Shown here in pieces: positions 36,606 to 46,300 of a stretch of DNA of 64,000 nucleotides. Within the stretch, counting starts at the first letter, position 1. Each line of letters starts with the position of its first letter. Made by a program: the position numbers and the translations under genes. Below the pieces are notes generated by a model that did not search any database, had not been told where the DNA came from, and worked only from the letters and a program-made list of their open reading frames with translations. The DNA comes from Methylobacterium sp. NMS14P (lineage in GTDB: Bacteria; Pseudomonadota; Alphaproteobacteria; Rhizobiales; Beijerinckiaceae): contig NZ_CP087106.1 in the NCBI RefSeq assembly GCF_028583545.1, forward strand, positions 4,150,501 through 4,214,500. Reading direction: 5' to 3'.

Positions 36606-36860
36606 TCACGCCCGGTCGAACCGGCCCTTCGCGGCGCCCCGATGGGTGAACAGGCGGACCAGACCGAGGCCGATCAGGCCGGTCGCGCCCGCCAGGATCA
36701 GCGCGGGCCGGACGCCCGTGCGCGCCGCCGCGCGGTCGAGCGCCACCTCCAGGCTTCCCGCGATATTGGCGGCGCGCGGCACGACCTGCGTGTCGAGGAA
36801 CAGCTTCGGGCCCGACGGGCCCGAAGGCTTTCTCAAGAGATAGTCTCGACCGACCGCCAC
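36606..36860 (-). CDS. small membrane hypothetical protein (84 aa)
   Basis: 84-aa protein with one hydrophobic segment near the C-terminus (PALILAGATGLIGLGLVRLF) and a polar N-terminal half, so a tail-anchored topology. A GGAGG site lies 5 bases before a GTG at 36860, which decides this start; a longer frame to 36881 skips the site. No family recognised. Divergent from the molybdoenzyme gene. Confidence 0.6.
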   Translation of the reverse strand: MAVGRDYLLRKPSGPSGPKLFLDTQVVPRAANIAGSLEVALDRAAARTGVRPALILAGATGLIGLGLVRLFTHRGAAKGRFDRA

Positions 36861-36977
36861 ATTAACCTCCGTTAGGATCAAGATAATCTCGCGAACAAAG
36901 CATCACGCCCGCGGTTTCAACGGAGAACGTCGCGATGTGGCCGCTGTTTCCCGGCTGCACGGTCCGGAGATCGCACC

Positions 36978-39308
36978 TTGGACAAGCCCGAATTCAAGCC
37001 GTACCGCCTCCCCGCCGGCGGGTGGGGGTCCGCCCTGTCGGTCGGCAACATCCTGCGGCGCGAGGGCGTGCTGGCGAGCGGGCCGATCGCGCTCAGCCGG
37101 CACAACAAGGTCGACGGCTACCAGTGCAACAGCTGCGCCTGGGTGAAGCCCGCGAGCCCGCTGCCCTTCGAGTATTGCGAGAACGGCGTGAAGGCCGTGG
37201 CCTGGGAACTCACCGCCCACCGCTGCACGCCCGACTTCTTCGCCGCCCACACGGTCACGGAGCTCCTGGACTGGGACGATTACCATCTGGAGCAGACCGG
37301 CCGCCTCACCCATCCGCTGCGCTACGACCCGGCCACCGACAAGTACGTGCCGGTCTCCTGGGGCCACGCCGTCGAGGAGATCGCCCGCGAACTCAGGGCC
37401 GTCCCGGACCGGCAGAAGGGCACCGTGTTCTACAGCTCGGGCCGCCTGTCGAACGAGGCGAGCTACCTCTACCAGCTCTTCGCCCGGCTCTACGGCAACA
37501 ACAACCTGCCGGACTCGTCCAACATGTGCCACGAGACGACCTCGGTGGCGCTGCCGGCGAGCATCGGCCAGGCGGTCGGCTCGGTGTCGCTCGACGACTT
37601 CGCCCATTCCGACTGCATCATGTTCTTCGGCCAGAATCCCGGCAGCAACGCGCCGCGGATGCTGCACCCGCTGCAGGAGGCGAGCCGGCGCGGCGTCCCG
37701 ATCATCACCTACAACCCGCTGCGCGAGCGCGGCCTGGAGCGGTTCCTGAACCCGCAATCGCCCGCCGAGATGCTGACCGGCAAGGCGACGCGGATCAGCT
37801 CGCAGTACCATCAGGTGAAGGCCGGGGGCGATCTCGCCGCCATCGCGGGCATCTGCAAGGCGGTCCTCGCCCTGCACGACGCGGCCCGGGCCCGGGGCGG
37901 CGACGCCGTCCTCGACGAGGCCTTCATCCGCGACAACACCCACGGCTTCGACGCCTTCGCCACCTGGCTGCGCGCCCAGGACTGGGACGAGCTGGAGCGC
38001 CGCTCCGGCCTGCACCGGGCCGACATGGAATCCACCGCCCACGTCTACGGCCACGCGAAGGCGACCATCGGCGTCTACGGCATGGGGCTGACCCAGCACC
38101 GGGCCGGGGTCGAGACCGTCCAGATGCTGGTGAACCTGCTGCTGATGCGCGGCAATATCGGCCGCTCCGGCGCCGGGATCTGCCCGATCCGGGGCCATTC
38201 CAACGTGCAGGGCCAGCGCACGATGGGGATCACCGAGAAGCCCGAGCTGTTCGACCTCGACAGGCTGGGGCAGCAGTTCAACTTCGCGCCGCCGCGCGAG
38301 CCGGGCTACAACACCGTCGAGGCCTGCGAGGCGATCCTGAAGGATGAGGTGCAGGCCTTCGTCATGCTCGGCGGCAACTTCGCCCGCGCGATCCCCGACC
38401 ACGGCCAGATGGAGCCGGCGTGGCGCCGGATCCCCCTGACCGTTAACGTCATCACCAAGCTCAACCGGACCGCGCTGCTGCCGGGCGCGATCAGCTACAT
38501 CCTCCCCGTCACCGGTCGCCTGGAGATCGTCGAGACCTCCAAGGGCCAGCAGGTGCTCTCCATGGAGGACACCGCGGCCTGCGTGCACGGCAATCGCGGC
38601 CTGCGCCGGCCGGCCTCGCCGCATCTGATCAGCGAGATCCGCCTGATCTGCGAGCTGGCGCAGCGCGTCCTCGACCCGAACCCGCGGGTGCGCTGGGCGG
38701 CGTACAGCGAGGATTTCGCCGAGATCCGCCGCGAGATCGGCGAGACGCTGCCGGACTCGTTCTGGGACTACGAGCGGCGCATGTGGGAGCCGGGCGGCTT
38801 CCAGCGCGACCTGCCGGCGAACCGGCGCGAGTGGCATACGGAATCGGGACGGGCCAACTTCGTCACCCCGACCGGGCTCGACGAGGACGCCGACATGCCC
38901 GATGTCGGCCACGACGCCCTCCGCCTGATGACGCTGCGCAGCAACGACCAGTTCAACACCACGGTCTACGGCTACTACGACCGCTTCCGGGGCATCAAGA
39001 ACACCCGGAAGGTGGTGCTGATGAACCGCTCGGACATCGACCGGCGGGGCCTCAAGATCGGCCAGCCTGTCACGCTCCGGACGGTCGCCGACGACGGCGT
39101 CGACCGCGAGCTCTCGGGCCTGCTGGTCGTGGCCTACGACATCCCGATCGGCTGCATCGGCGGCTACTACCCCGAGTGCAACGTCCTGATGCCGATCTGG
39201 CACTACGCGATCGGCAGCAAGACGCCCGCCGCCAAGGCGATCCCCGTCACGGTGCACCCCGACAGCGACGCGGTCCTCGCACCGGAGCTGGAATACGCCA
39301 CCGGCTGA
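36978..39308 (+). CDS. ydeP: FdhF/YdeP family molybdopterin oxidoreductase
   Basis: 776-aa YdeP-type enzyme of the formate-dehydrogenase/DMSO-reductase superfamily, close to E. coli YdeP in size and sequence (AAGGWG-like start, GRLSNEASYLYQLFARLYG, SSNMCHETTSVALPASIG, GQNPGSNAPRM, GICPIRGHSNVQGQRTMGI). Cysteines near residue 50-70 (YQCNSCAW, FEYCENG) match the family's N-terminal cluster region. Molybdopterin contacts are spread through the rest, and the C-terminal domain has SNDQFNTTVYGYYDRF. TTG at 36978 has GGAG eight bases before it and is the only start that keeps the conserved N-terminus. No fdhD gene is adjacent. E. coli YdeP aids acid resistance; the substrate is unknown. Confidence 0.9.
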   Translation: MDKPEFKPYRLPAGGWGSALSVGNILRREGVLASGPIALSRHNKVDGYQCNSCAWVKPASPLPFEYCENGVKAVAWELTAHRCTPDFFAAHTVTELLDWDDYHLEQTGRLTHPLRYDPATDKYVPVSWGHAVEEIARELRAVPDRQKGTVFYSSGRLSNEASYLYQLFARLYGNNNLPDSSNMCHETTSVALPASIGQAVGSVSLDDFAHSDCIMFFGQNPGSNAPRMLHPLQEASRRGVPIITYNPLRERGLERFLNPQSPAEMLTGKATRISSQYHQVKAGGDLAAIAGICKAVLALHDAARARGGDAVLDEAFIRDNTHGFDAFATWLRAQDWDELERRSGLHRADMESTAHVYGHAKATIGVYGMGLTQHRAGVETVQMLVNLLLMRGNIGRSGAGICPIRGHSNVQGQRTMGITEKPELFDLDRLGQQFNFAPPREPGYNTVEACEAILKDEVQAFVMLGGNFARAIPDHGQMEPAWRRIPLTVNVITKLNRTALLPGAISYILPVTGRLEIVETSKGQQVLSMEDTAACVHGNRGLRRPASPHLISEIRLICELAQRVLDPNPRVRWAAYSEDFAEIRREIGETLPDSFWDYERRMWEPGGFQRDLPANRREWHTESGRANFVTPTGLDEDADMPDVGHDALRLMTLRSNDQFNTTVYGYYDRFRGIKNTRKVVLMNRSDIDRRGLKIGQPVTLRTVADDGVDRELSGLLVVAYDIPIGCIGGYYPECNVLMPIWHYAIGSKTPAAKAIPVTVHPDSDAVLAPELEYATG

Positions 39309-39419
39309 GGCGGCCGGACGGTGTCCTCGGGGCTTCGGGTGGCGTCCCCGCGCGCGGAGCGACGCAACCCGGGGGCGCGACGCTCACCGCGGGGCGCCCC
39401 CGAGGGCGCCGTACCCGCG

Positions 39420-40298
39420 TCAGAGCATCGGGATGCCGCCGGTGACCGGCACCAGCGCCCCGGACATGTAGCTGCCCTCGCGGGAGGCGAGCAGCACGTA
39501 GGCCGGCGCCAGTTCCGCGGGCTGGCCGGCGCGGCCGAGCGGGGTCTGCGCGCCGAGCTGCTCGATCTGATCCGGGCTCTTCACGATGGGTTGGATCGGC
39601 GTCCAGACGGGCCCGGGGGCGACGCAGTTCACCCGGATGCCCTTCGGCGCCAGCAGGTTCGACAGGCCGATGGTCAGGCTCGCGATCGCGCCTTTGGTGG
39701 CGGCGTAGATCAGCATGCTGGGATCGGCCACCTTGGCCTGCACGCTGGTGCTGTTCACGATCGCCCCGCCCGGCTTCATGTGCGGCACCGCCGCCCGGGC
39801 GAGGTAGTACATGGCGAAGACGTTGGCGCGGAACGAGCCCTCGATGTCGGGCACCGCCAGATCGTCGAGGCCCTCGTTCACCACCTGCGCGGCGGCGTTG
39901 TTCACGAGGATGTCGAGGCGCCCGAAGGCCTCGACGGTGCGCGCCACGAGATCCCAACACTGGGCCTCGTCGCGGATGTCGCCGGGGAGCAGCAGGCAGC
40001 GGCGGCCGGCCTTCTCGACCCAGGCCTTCGTGTCCTCGGCATCCTCCTGCTCGACCTCGAGATAGGAGATCGCCACGTCGGCGCCCTCGCGGGCGTAGGC
40101 GATCGCTACCGCCCGGCCGATGCCGGAATCGCCGCCGGTGATCAGCGCCGCCTGGCCGGCGAGCAGGCCCTTGCCGACGTAGCTCTCCTCGCCGTGGTCG
40201 GGGCGCGGCGTCATCCGCGTGGTGAGGCCGGGGCGGGGCTGCTGCTGGTCGCCGGGGAATGGCGGCCGGGGGCCGGCCTCGCGCGGGTCCTGGGTCAT
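39420..40298 (-). CDS. SDR family oxidoreductase, YghA/GSP39-like
   Basis: 292-aa short-chain dehydrogenase with a Pro/Gln-rich N-terminal extension of about 40 residues, as in general stress protein 39 and YghA. Motifs: TGGDSGIG, NNAAAQ, Ser in NSTSVQAK, YAATK, and SGALVPVTGG near the end. ATG at 40298. Substrate unknown; homologues are often stress-induced. Confidence 0.9.
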   Translation of the reverse strand: MTQDPREAGPRPPFPGDQQQPRPGLTTRMTPRPDHGEESYVGKGLLAGQAALITGGDSGIGRAVAIAYAREGADVAISYLEVEQEDAEDTKAWVEKAGRRCLLLPGDIRDEAQCWDLVARTVEAFGRLDILVNNAAAQVVNEGLDDLAVPDIEGSFRANVFAMYYLARAAVPHMKPGGAIVNSTSVQAKVADPSMLIYAATKGAIASLTIGLSNLLAPKGIRVNCVAPGPVWTPIQPIVKSPDQIEQLGAQTPLGRAGQPAELAPAYVLLASREGSYMSGALVPVTGGIPML

Positions 40299-40399
40299 CG
40301 GGTGCGGTTCCTCGGAGGGGGATCCGCAGCATCTAGGGCCGTCGCCGCGGCCACCGCCTGCGCCCGGGGGTCACAGGCGGTGGCCGCGACCGGGCCGTC

Positions 40400-40498
40400 T
40401 CAGAAGGCGCGATTGCGGGTGGCGTGCGGGCCGCCGTAGCGGCGGCGCAGGTAGGACACGACCTTGGGGAGGAAGAAAGCGATCAGGATCTTGCGCAT
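40400..40498 (-). CDS. possible 32-aa cationic peptide
   Basis: Short frame MRKILIAFFLPKVVSYLRRR followed by 12 residues. It has a hydrophobic N-terminal half and an Arg-rich C-terminal half, codon use like its neighbours, and sits alone in the 268-base gap between the SDR and xthA. No strong ribosome site is visible, so it is tentative. Confidence 0.35.
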   Translation of the reverse strand: MRKILIAFFLPKVVSYLRRRYGGPHATRNRAF

Positions 40499-40566
40499 CG
40501 GGGCTCGCTCACGTCACGGGTTCGTGAGCGGGCAATGCTCGGACCGCGCCGCAGTTCCGCGCCCGG

Positions 40567-41376
40567 TCACAGCTCCAGCGTGAGGGTCACCGGGGCGTGA
40601 TCGGAGGGGCGCTCCCAGGCGCGGGCCTCGCGCAGCACCTCGAGCTTGCGGACGGTCCCGGCGAGATCCGGCGACACCCAGGCGTGGTCGAGGCGCCGCC
40701 CCTTGTTGGCAGCCGCCCAGTCGGGGGAGCGGTAGCTCCACCACGTGTAGATCTTCTCCGGCTCCGGGGTGAGGTGGCGCGCCGCGTCGATCCAGCCCGC
40801 CTCCCCGCGCAGAACCTCCAGCGCCTCGGTCTCCACCGGCGTGTGGCTCACCACGTCGAGGAGCTGCTTGTGCGACCAGACGTCGTGCTCCAGGGGGGCG
40901 ACGTTGAGGTCGCCCACGAGGATCGCCGGCCCGGAGACGCGCTTGCCGCCCCAGGCGCGCAGTTCGGACAGGAAGTCGAGCTTGTGGGCGAATTTCGGGT
41001 TGAGGTCGCGGTCCGGCACGTCGCCGCCGGCCGGGACGTAGAAATCGTGCAGCACGATGCCCGAGGCCGCCCCGGCCTCGGGCCCCAGCACCGCCGAGAT
41101 GTGGCGGGCGTCCTGGCGCTCGCAGAAGGGCATCACGGCGCGGGTGTGCAGGGGGAAGCGGGAGAGGATCGCGACGCCGTTGTAGCCCTTCTGGCCGGCG
41201 AACATCACGTGCTCGTAGCCCGAGCCGCGCAGGGCCTTCAGCGGGAAGGCGTCGTCCGGGCACTTGGTCTCCTGGAGGCAGAGCACGTCCGGTTTGTGCG
41301 CGGCGAGGAAGCGCAGAACGAGGTCGATGCGCAGGCGCACCGAGTTGATGTTCCAGGTGGTGACGGTGAGTTGCAC
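40567..41376 (-). CDS. xthA: exodeoxyribonuclease III
   Basis: 269-aa ExoIII/AP endonuclease, acting at abasic sites in base-excision repair. The EEP-fold motifs are present: TWNINSVRLR, LQETKCPDDAFP (metal Glu), GDLNVAPLEHDVW, and the catalytic His in PSDHAPVTLTL. ATG at 41376. It serves the same pathway as mutM but is not in its operon. Confidence 0.95.
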   Translation of the reverse strand: MQLTVTTWNINSVRLRIDLVLRFLAAHKPDVLCLQETKCPDDAFPLKALRGSGYEHVMFAGQKGYNGVAILSRFPLHTRAVMPFCERQDARHISAVLGPEAGAASGIVLHDFYVPAGGDVPDRDLNPKFAHKLDFLSELRAWGGKRVSGPAILVGDLNVAPLEHDVWSHKQLLDVVSHTPVETEALEVLRGEAGWIDAARHLTPEPEKIYTWWSYRSPDWAAANKGRRLDHAWVSPDLAGTVRKLEVLREARAWERPSDHAPVTLTLEL

Positions 41377-41535
41377 GGGCGACGCGGGGGTTCTGACGGC
41401 GTTGCGCTCCGATAGCCGATTTCGCGGCCCGCGACAGTCCGCTCACCGCCCGCCGGGCGAAAGGCCGTGCGTGATCGACCGGCAGGCGCTATGCCCGGGC
41501 CCTGCCCTGTCCCGGGCCCCTCGTCGAGGCCCGCC

Positions 41536-42270
41536 ATGGCGCATGCCCGCTCGCTCCTGTTCGCCGTCTACTGGGCCGCCTGGACCACGCTGTTCCTCGC
41601 GCCGCTGGCGATCTTCCTCCTGTCCGGATCGCCGCAGCGGCCGATCCGCCGGGCGACGCGGCTCTGGGCGCGCGGGATCCTGGGCGGGCTGCGGCGCATC
41701 GTCGGGCTGCGCTACGTCGAGGAGGGCCGCCAGCACCTGCCGGACGAGCCCTGCCTGATCGTCGCCAACCACCAGTCGACCTGGGAGACGCTGGCCTTCC
41801 TGGTCCTGGTGCCGGACGTGGCGATCGTCGCGAAGCAGGAACTGCTGGCGATCCCGGTGGTCGGCTGGTTCCTCCGGCGCTCGCCGATGATCGTCATCGA
41901 CCGGGCCAAGGGCACCCAGGCCCTGCGCACCATGATCGACGGCGGTCGGGAGGCGGTCGCGGCGGGCCGGTCGGTCCTGATCTTCCCCGAGGGCACCCGC
42001 GGCGCGATCGGCGAGCCGCTGCGCTTCAAGCGCGGCGTCGAGCTGCTCTACGGCCGGCTCGGCCTGCCGGTGGTGCCGGTGGCGCTCAATTCCGGCCTGT
42101 TCTGGCCCGGGGGCGCGGCGACCCGGTCCGGCACGGTGGTGGTGAGCTACCTCGCCGCCCTGGCCCCCGGCCTGCCGACCGCGGAGTTCCTGCACGGGAC
42201 GGAGGGCGCGATCGATCGGGAGTTGAACCGGTGGCGGCCCGGCGGCGCGGCCGGGCTCGGCGCCCCCTGA
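41536..42270 (+). CDS. plsC: 1-acyl-sn-glycerol-3-phosphate acyltransferase
   Basis: 244-aa PlsC, making phosphatidic acid at the inner membrane. An N-terminal hydrophobic region (residues about 5-40) is followed by the acyltransferase motifs. Block I is NHQSTWE, that is HX4E instead of the common HX4D; block III is FPEGTRG and block IV is VPVALNSG. The Glu variant is frequent in alphaproteobacterial members as far as I recall. ATG at 41536. Its stop codon lies in a hairpin loop shared with convergent lolA. Confidence 0.92.
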   Translation: MAHARSLLFAVYWAAWTTLFLAPLAIFLLSGSPQRPIRRATRLWARGILGGLRRIVGLRYVEEGRQHLPDEPCLIVANHQSTWETLAFLVLVPDVAIVAKQELLAIPVVGWFLRRSPMIVIDRAKGTQALRTMIDGGREAVAAGRSVLIFPEGTRGAIGEPLRFKRGVELLYGRLGLPVVPVALNSGLFWPGGAATRSGTVVVSYLAALAPGLPTAEFLHGTEGAIDRELNRWRPGGAAGLGAP

Positions 42271-42278
42271 GGGGCGCC
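42259..42278. terminator. hairpin over the plsC stop codon, between convergent genes
   Basis: GGCGCCCC (42259-42266) pairs with GGGGCGCC (42271-42278); the loop CTGA includes the TGA stop. plsC and lolA converge here with 11 bases between stops. No T-run. Confidence 0.5.
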
Positions 42279-42281
42279 CCG

Positions 42282-43190
42282 TCACTTCTGCGATTGCTGG
42301 ATCTGCTGCTGCATCGCCTTGTCCTCGGAGCGCCCGTAATTGATGAAGAACGCGCTGCCGTCGACGCTCTTGCCCTTCTGCAGGTTCGAGAGCGTCACCG
42401 TGGTGACGTAGCCCTGCGGGTCGGTGATCCGCCACTGCGACAGGGTCTTCATCTCGGCGTCGAAGAACAGCTGGATCTTCGAGGTGCCGCCGAGGGTGGC
42501 GCGGTCCTCGAGGCTGATGCGGACGCTGCCCGGATCGCTCGCCACATCGGTGACGGTGAGGTCGCGGGCGAGGTCGATCTTCTCGCGCAGGAGGAATTTC
42601 AGCGGCGTCTGGGCGATGAAGTAGAGGTCCTGGGTGTTGAGCTTGCGGTCGCGCACCGCCACCGAGGTGCCGTCGGCGACCACCTCCAGCGGAGAGGGCT
42701 GGTCGTAGTCGAAGCGCAGGCGGCCGGGCTTGGCGAGCGTCAGCTTGCCGCCGATCCGGCGCCCGTCGGCGCCGATCTGCACGAAGTTGCCCGTCAGGGT
42801 GCTGATGCCGTTGAAGTAGGCGTTGGCCTGCGCCAGCAGCGTGGCGGGATCGGCCGAGTCGCCGGTGACGATCGCGGTCGGCGCGCCCACCGCCGCGACC
42901 TTCGGCTCGGGCGCCTTGTGGTCCGCCTTGTCGGCGGCCTTGTCGCCGCCCTTGCCGGGCTTGGTGCTGCCGGGCTTCGCCTCCTTGCTCGCCTCCTTGG
43001 CCTTGGGCGCGGGCTTCTTGGCCGGCGCCGGCGCCGCCGGGGCGGCCTCCGGCTGCGGCGCGGGCTCCTCCTTGTGGCCGAACAGGCTGTCGATGAAGGC
43101 GCCCACCTGCGCGTGGGCCGGGTTGGCGGTCGCGAGCCACAGCCCGGCGGCGATCACGGAGCCGGCTGTGCGGATGCGGCGGCCGATCAT
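42282..43190 (-). CDS. lolA: outer-membrane lipoprotein carrier protein LolA
   Basis: 302-aa periplasmic carrier of lipoproteins between LolCDE and the outer membrane. Signal peptide to about residue 28 (LWLATANPAHAQ), then a Pro/Lys/Ala-rich spacer of about 75 residues, unusual in length, and the LolA fold from about residue 110 (LLAQANAYFNGISTLTGNFV; KPGRLRFDYDQPSPLEVVAD). ATG at 43190. It lies downstream of ftsK on the same strand (139-base gap), a common alphaproteobacterial order. Confidence 0.92.
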   Translation of the reverse strand: MIGRRIRTAGSVIAAGLWLATANPAHAQVGAFIDSLFGHKEEPAPQPEAAPAAPAPAKKPAPKAKEASKEAKPGSTKPGKGGDKAADKADHKAPEPKVAAVGAPTAIVTGDSADPATLLAQANAYFNGISTLTGNFVQIGADGRRIGGKLTLAKPGRLRFDYDQPSPLEVVADGTSVAVRDRKLNTQDLYFIAQTPLKFLLREKIDLARDLTVTDVASDPGSVRISLEDRATLGGTSKIQLFFDAEMKTLSQWRITDPQGYVTTVTLSNLQKGKSVDGSAFFINYGRSEDKAMQQQIQQSQK

Positions 43191-43329
43191 CGGCAGAGTC
43201 TCCTGGGGGCCCGCGGGGCGGGCTCCGGCGGTGAACAGGGGGCGGGACACGGGGCTTAGAGACCCGCCCTGTGGCGAAGATACGACGCCCGGGCCGCCCC
43301 CGTGAGGGCGCGGCCCGGCGTGAAGCCGC

Positions 43330-46300
43330 TCACTCGTCGTCGTACATCCCGCTCGACATGTGCGGCGCGCCGGCGACGAGGATCTCGCGCTTGCCGGCGT
43401 GGTTGGCCGGCCCGACGATGCCCTCGATCTCCATCCGCTCCATGATGGAGGCGGCGCGGTTGTAGCCGATCTGCAGGCGGCGCTGGATGTAGCTGGTCGA
43501 CGCCTTCTGGTCGCGCAGCACCACCTCGATCGCCTGCTTGTAGAGGTCGTCCGAGTCGCCGCCGGCCGCCGCCGCGAAGGCGCCGATGTCGAAGACGGGG
43601 GCCTCCTCCTCGGGCTCGTCGGACCGCTCGGCCTTGTCGGCCGCGGCGGCCTTGGAGCCCCGGCCGGACCGGCCGCCCTCCTTGGCGGGCTCCTCGGGCG
43701 CGTCGTCGGCCGTGACGGCGTCGAGGTAGCTGGGGCGGCCCTGGCGCTTGAGGTGGGCGACCACGCTCTCGACCTCGCTGTCCGAGCAGAATGGCCCGTG
43801 CACCCGCGTCGTGCGCCCGCCGCCGGCCATGAACAGCATGTCGCCCTGGCCCAGCAGCTGCTCGGCGCCCATCTCGCCCAGGATCGTGCGGCTGTCGATC
43901 TTGCTCGTCACCTGGAAGCTGATCCGGGTCGGGAAGTTCGCCTTGATCGTGCCGGTGATCACGTCAACCGACGGCCGCTGCGTCGCCATGATCAGGTGGA
44001 TGCCGGCCGCCCGCGCCATCTGCGCCAGCCGTTGGATCGCCCCCTCGATGTCCTTGCCGGCCACCATCATCAGGTCGGCCATCTCGTCCACCACGATCAC
44101 GATGTACGGCAGCGGCGCCAGGTCCATCGCCTCGTCCTCGTACACAGCCTCGCCGGTGTGGCGGTCGAAGCCGGTCTGGATGGTGCGCGTGATGGTCTCG
44201 CCCCTGTCGCGGGCCTCCTTCATGCGGGCGTTGTAGCCGTCGATGTTTCGGACGGCGATCTTGGACATCTTCTTGTAGCGCTCCTCCATCTCGCGCACGG
44301 CCCACTTGAGGGCGATCACCGCCTTCTTCGGGTCGATGACGACGGGGGAGAGCAGGTGCGGGATGCCGTCGTAGACCGACAGCTCCAGCATCTTCGGATC
44401 GACCATGATCAGGCGGCACTCCTCCGGCTTCAGCCGGTAGAGCAGGCTGAGGATCATGGTGTTGATCGCCACCGACTTGCCCGAGCCGGTGGTGCCGGCA
44501 ACCAGCAGGTGGGGCATGCGCGCGAGATCGGCGATGATCGGCTCGCCGCCGATGTTCTTCCCTAAGCACAGCGCCAGCTTGTGCTTGCTCTCGGCGAAGT
44601 CGGCCGAGGAGAGCAGCTCGCGCAGGTAGACCGTCTCGCGGGTCTCGTTCGGCAGCTCGATGCCGATGACGTTCCGGCCGGGCACGACCGCGACGCGGGC
44701 CGACACCGCCGACATCGACCGGGCGATGTCGTCCGACAGGCCGATCACGCGGCTCGACTTGGTGCCCGGCGCTGGCTCGAGCTCGTACAGGGTGACGACC
44801 GGGCCCGGCCGCACCGCCAGGATGTCGCCGCGCACGCCGAAATCCTGAACCGTCTGCTGCAGGTTGAGGGCGTTCTGCTCCAGCACGTCGGCGTCGACCT
44901 CCTCGCTGCCGCCCGGCGCCGGCAGGGCGAGCAGGTCGAGGGACGGCAGCTCGTAGTCGGCGTTCTCGATCGGCGCGATCTCGAGGTGGCGGCCGGCCGG
45001 GATCAGGTGCGCCCGGGGCGCCACCATGGGGACCGACGCCGGCGCGGGGACCGGCAGCGCCGCGACCTCGACAGCCTCGACGGTCGCCGCGACCGGCTCG
45101 GCCTCGGCCTCGGCCACGACGTCCGCCTCGACCGGCTCCGGCTGGGGCGCCAGCTTGCCGCGGAGCAGGACCGGGCGCGGCGTCATCGGGATCACCACGC
45201 GCTCGGCGTCGGCGCGCTCGGCGTCGGCGCGCTCGGCGTCGGCGCGCGCGGCGACCGGCGCGGCGACCACCGGGGCGGGAACGGCTTCGGGCTGGGCCGG
45301 GAGCGCCGGCGGGACGGCGCTCGGCTGGCCGGCCGCGCGGATCGCCGCCCGGGCCGCCATGGCGCTGAGAGCCGGCGCGCGGCGGCTCGCCTCGGATGCC
45401 GGGGCAGCCGGAGGCCCGGCCGCGGCGCTGCCGGGGCCGAAGACCAGCGACAGGCCGGACGCGGCCGGCGGCGCGACGGGCGGCAGGAAGGCGCTCCGGA
45501 TCGAGGCGGCCTCGTCCATCCGCTGATCCGCCTCCGTCCCGTTATCCTGCCCGTCGGCGGGGCGCGGCGGCTGGTCGAACCGGACGAGCCGGTCGAGCAC
45601 GTAGACCGGCCGCGGCGGCAGCGACCGCAGGTGCGAGATGTCGAGGGGCATCGAGACGAAGCGCTCGTCGGACGCCGCCGGCGCCGCGACGGCGGCCGGA
45701 TTCGGCGCGACCTCGGCGGGCTGCGCCTCCAGGGCCGACCAGGCATCGACGGACGACCAGTCGCCGCCGTCGAACCAGGGCTGGACCTCGGACCAGTCCG
45801 GCAGGTCCGACCAGTCGCGGGCCGGGGCCTCGGCGACCGTCTCGACCAGTGCGGCCGCGACCGGGGCGGCCGCGACCGGGGCGATCGCCGCCGTGGAAGC
45901 GGCCAGCTCGACGGCGGGCCGGACCGGGCGGCGGTCGGGCGTGCGGAAGAAGCGGACGCCCGGCGGCGCGACGAAGGGCTGGCGCCACAGGGGCACCGGC
46001 TCCGCGTCCGACGCGGCGGCTTCGGGCAGGGTCGGCACGGCGTCGGCGCGCTCGGCCTCCTCGGCGGCGATCCGCGCGCGCTCGATCCGCTCCCGCTCGG
46101 CCTCGTCGCGGGCGGCCCGCTCGGTCTCCAGGGCGAGGGCGGCCGCCTGCGCCTCGGCGCGGGCGCGCTCGAGGGCGACGCGCTCGGCCTCCAGGGCGCG
46201 CTGGCGGCGCTCCTGCAGGACCGAATCGGGGGTGCGGGTGTAGCGCACGGCCGAGGGTGCGGCCGGAGCCGGCGCGGCGACCGGCGGCGCGACGTGGCCG

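Noticed and set aside
36978..39308. Calling the molybdoenzyme a true formate dehydrogenase
   Set aside because: Sequence follows E. coli YdeP closely and no Fdh subunits are adjacent, so the activity is not assigned.
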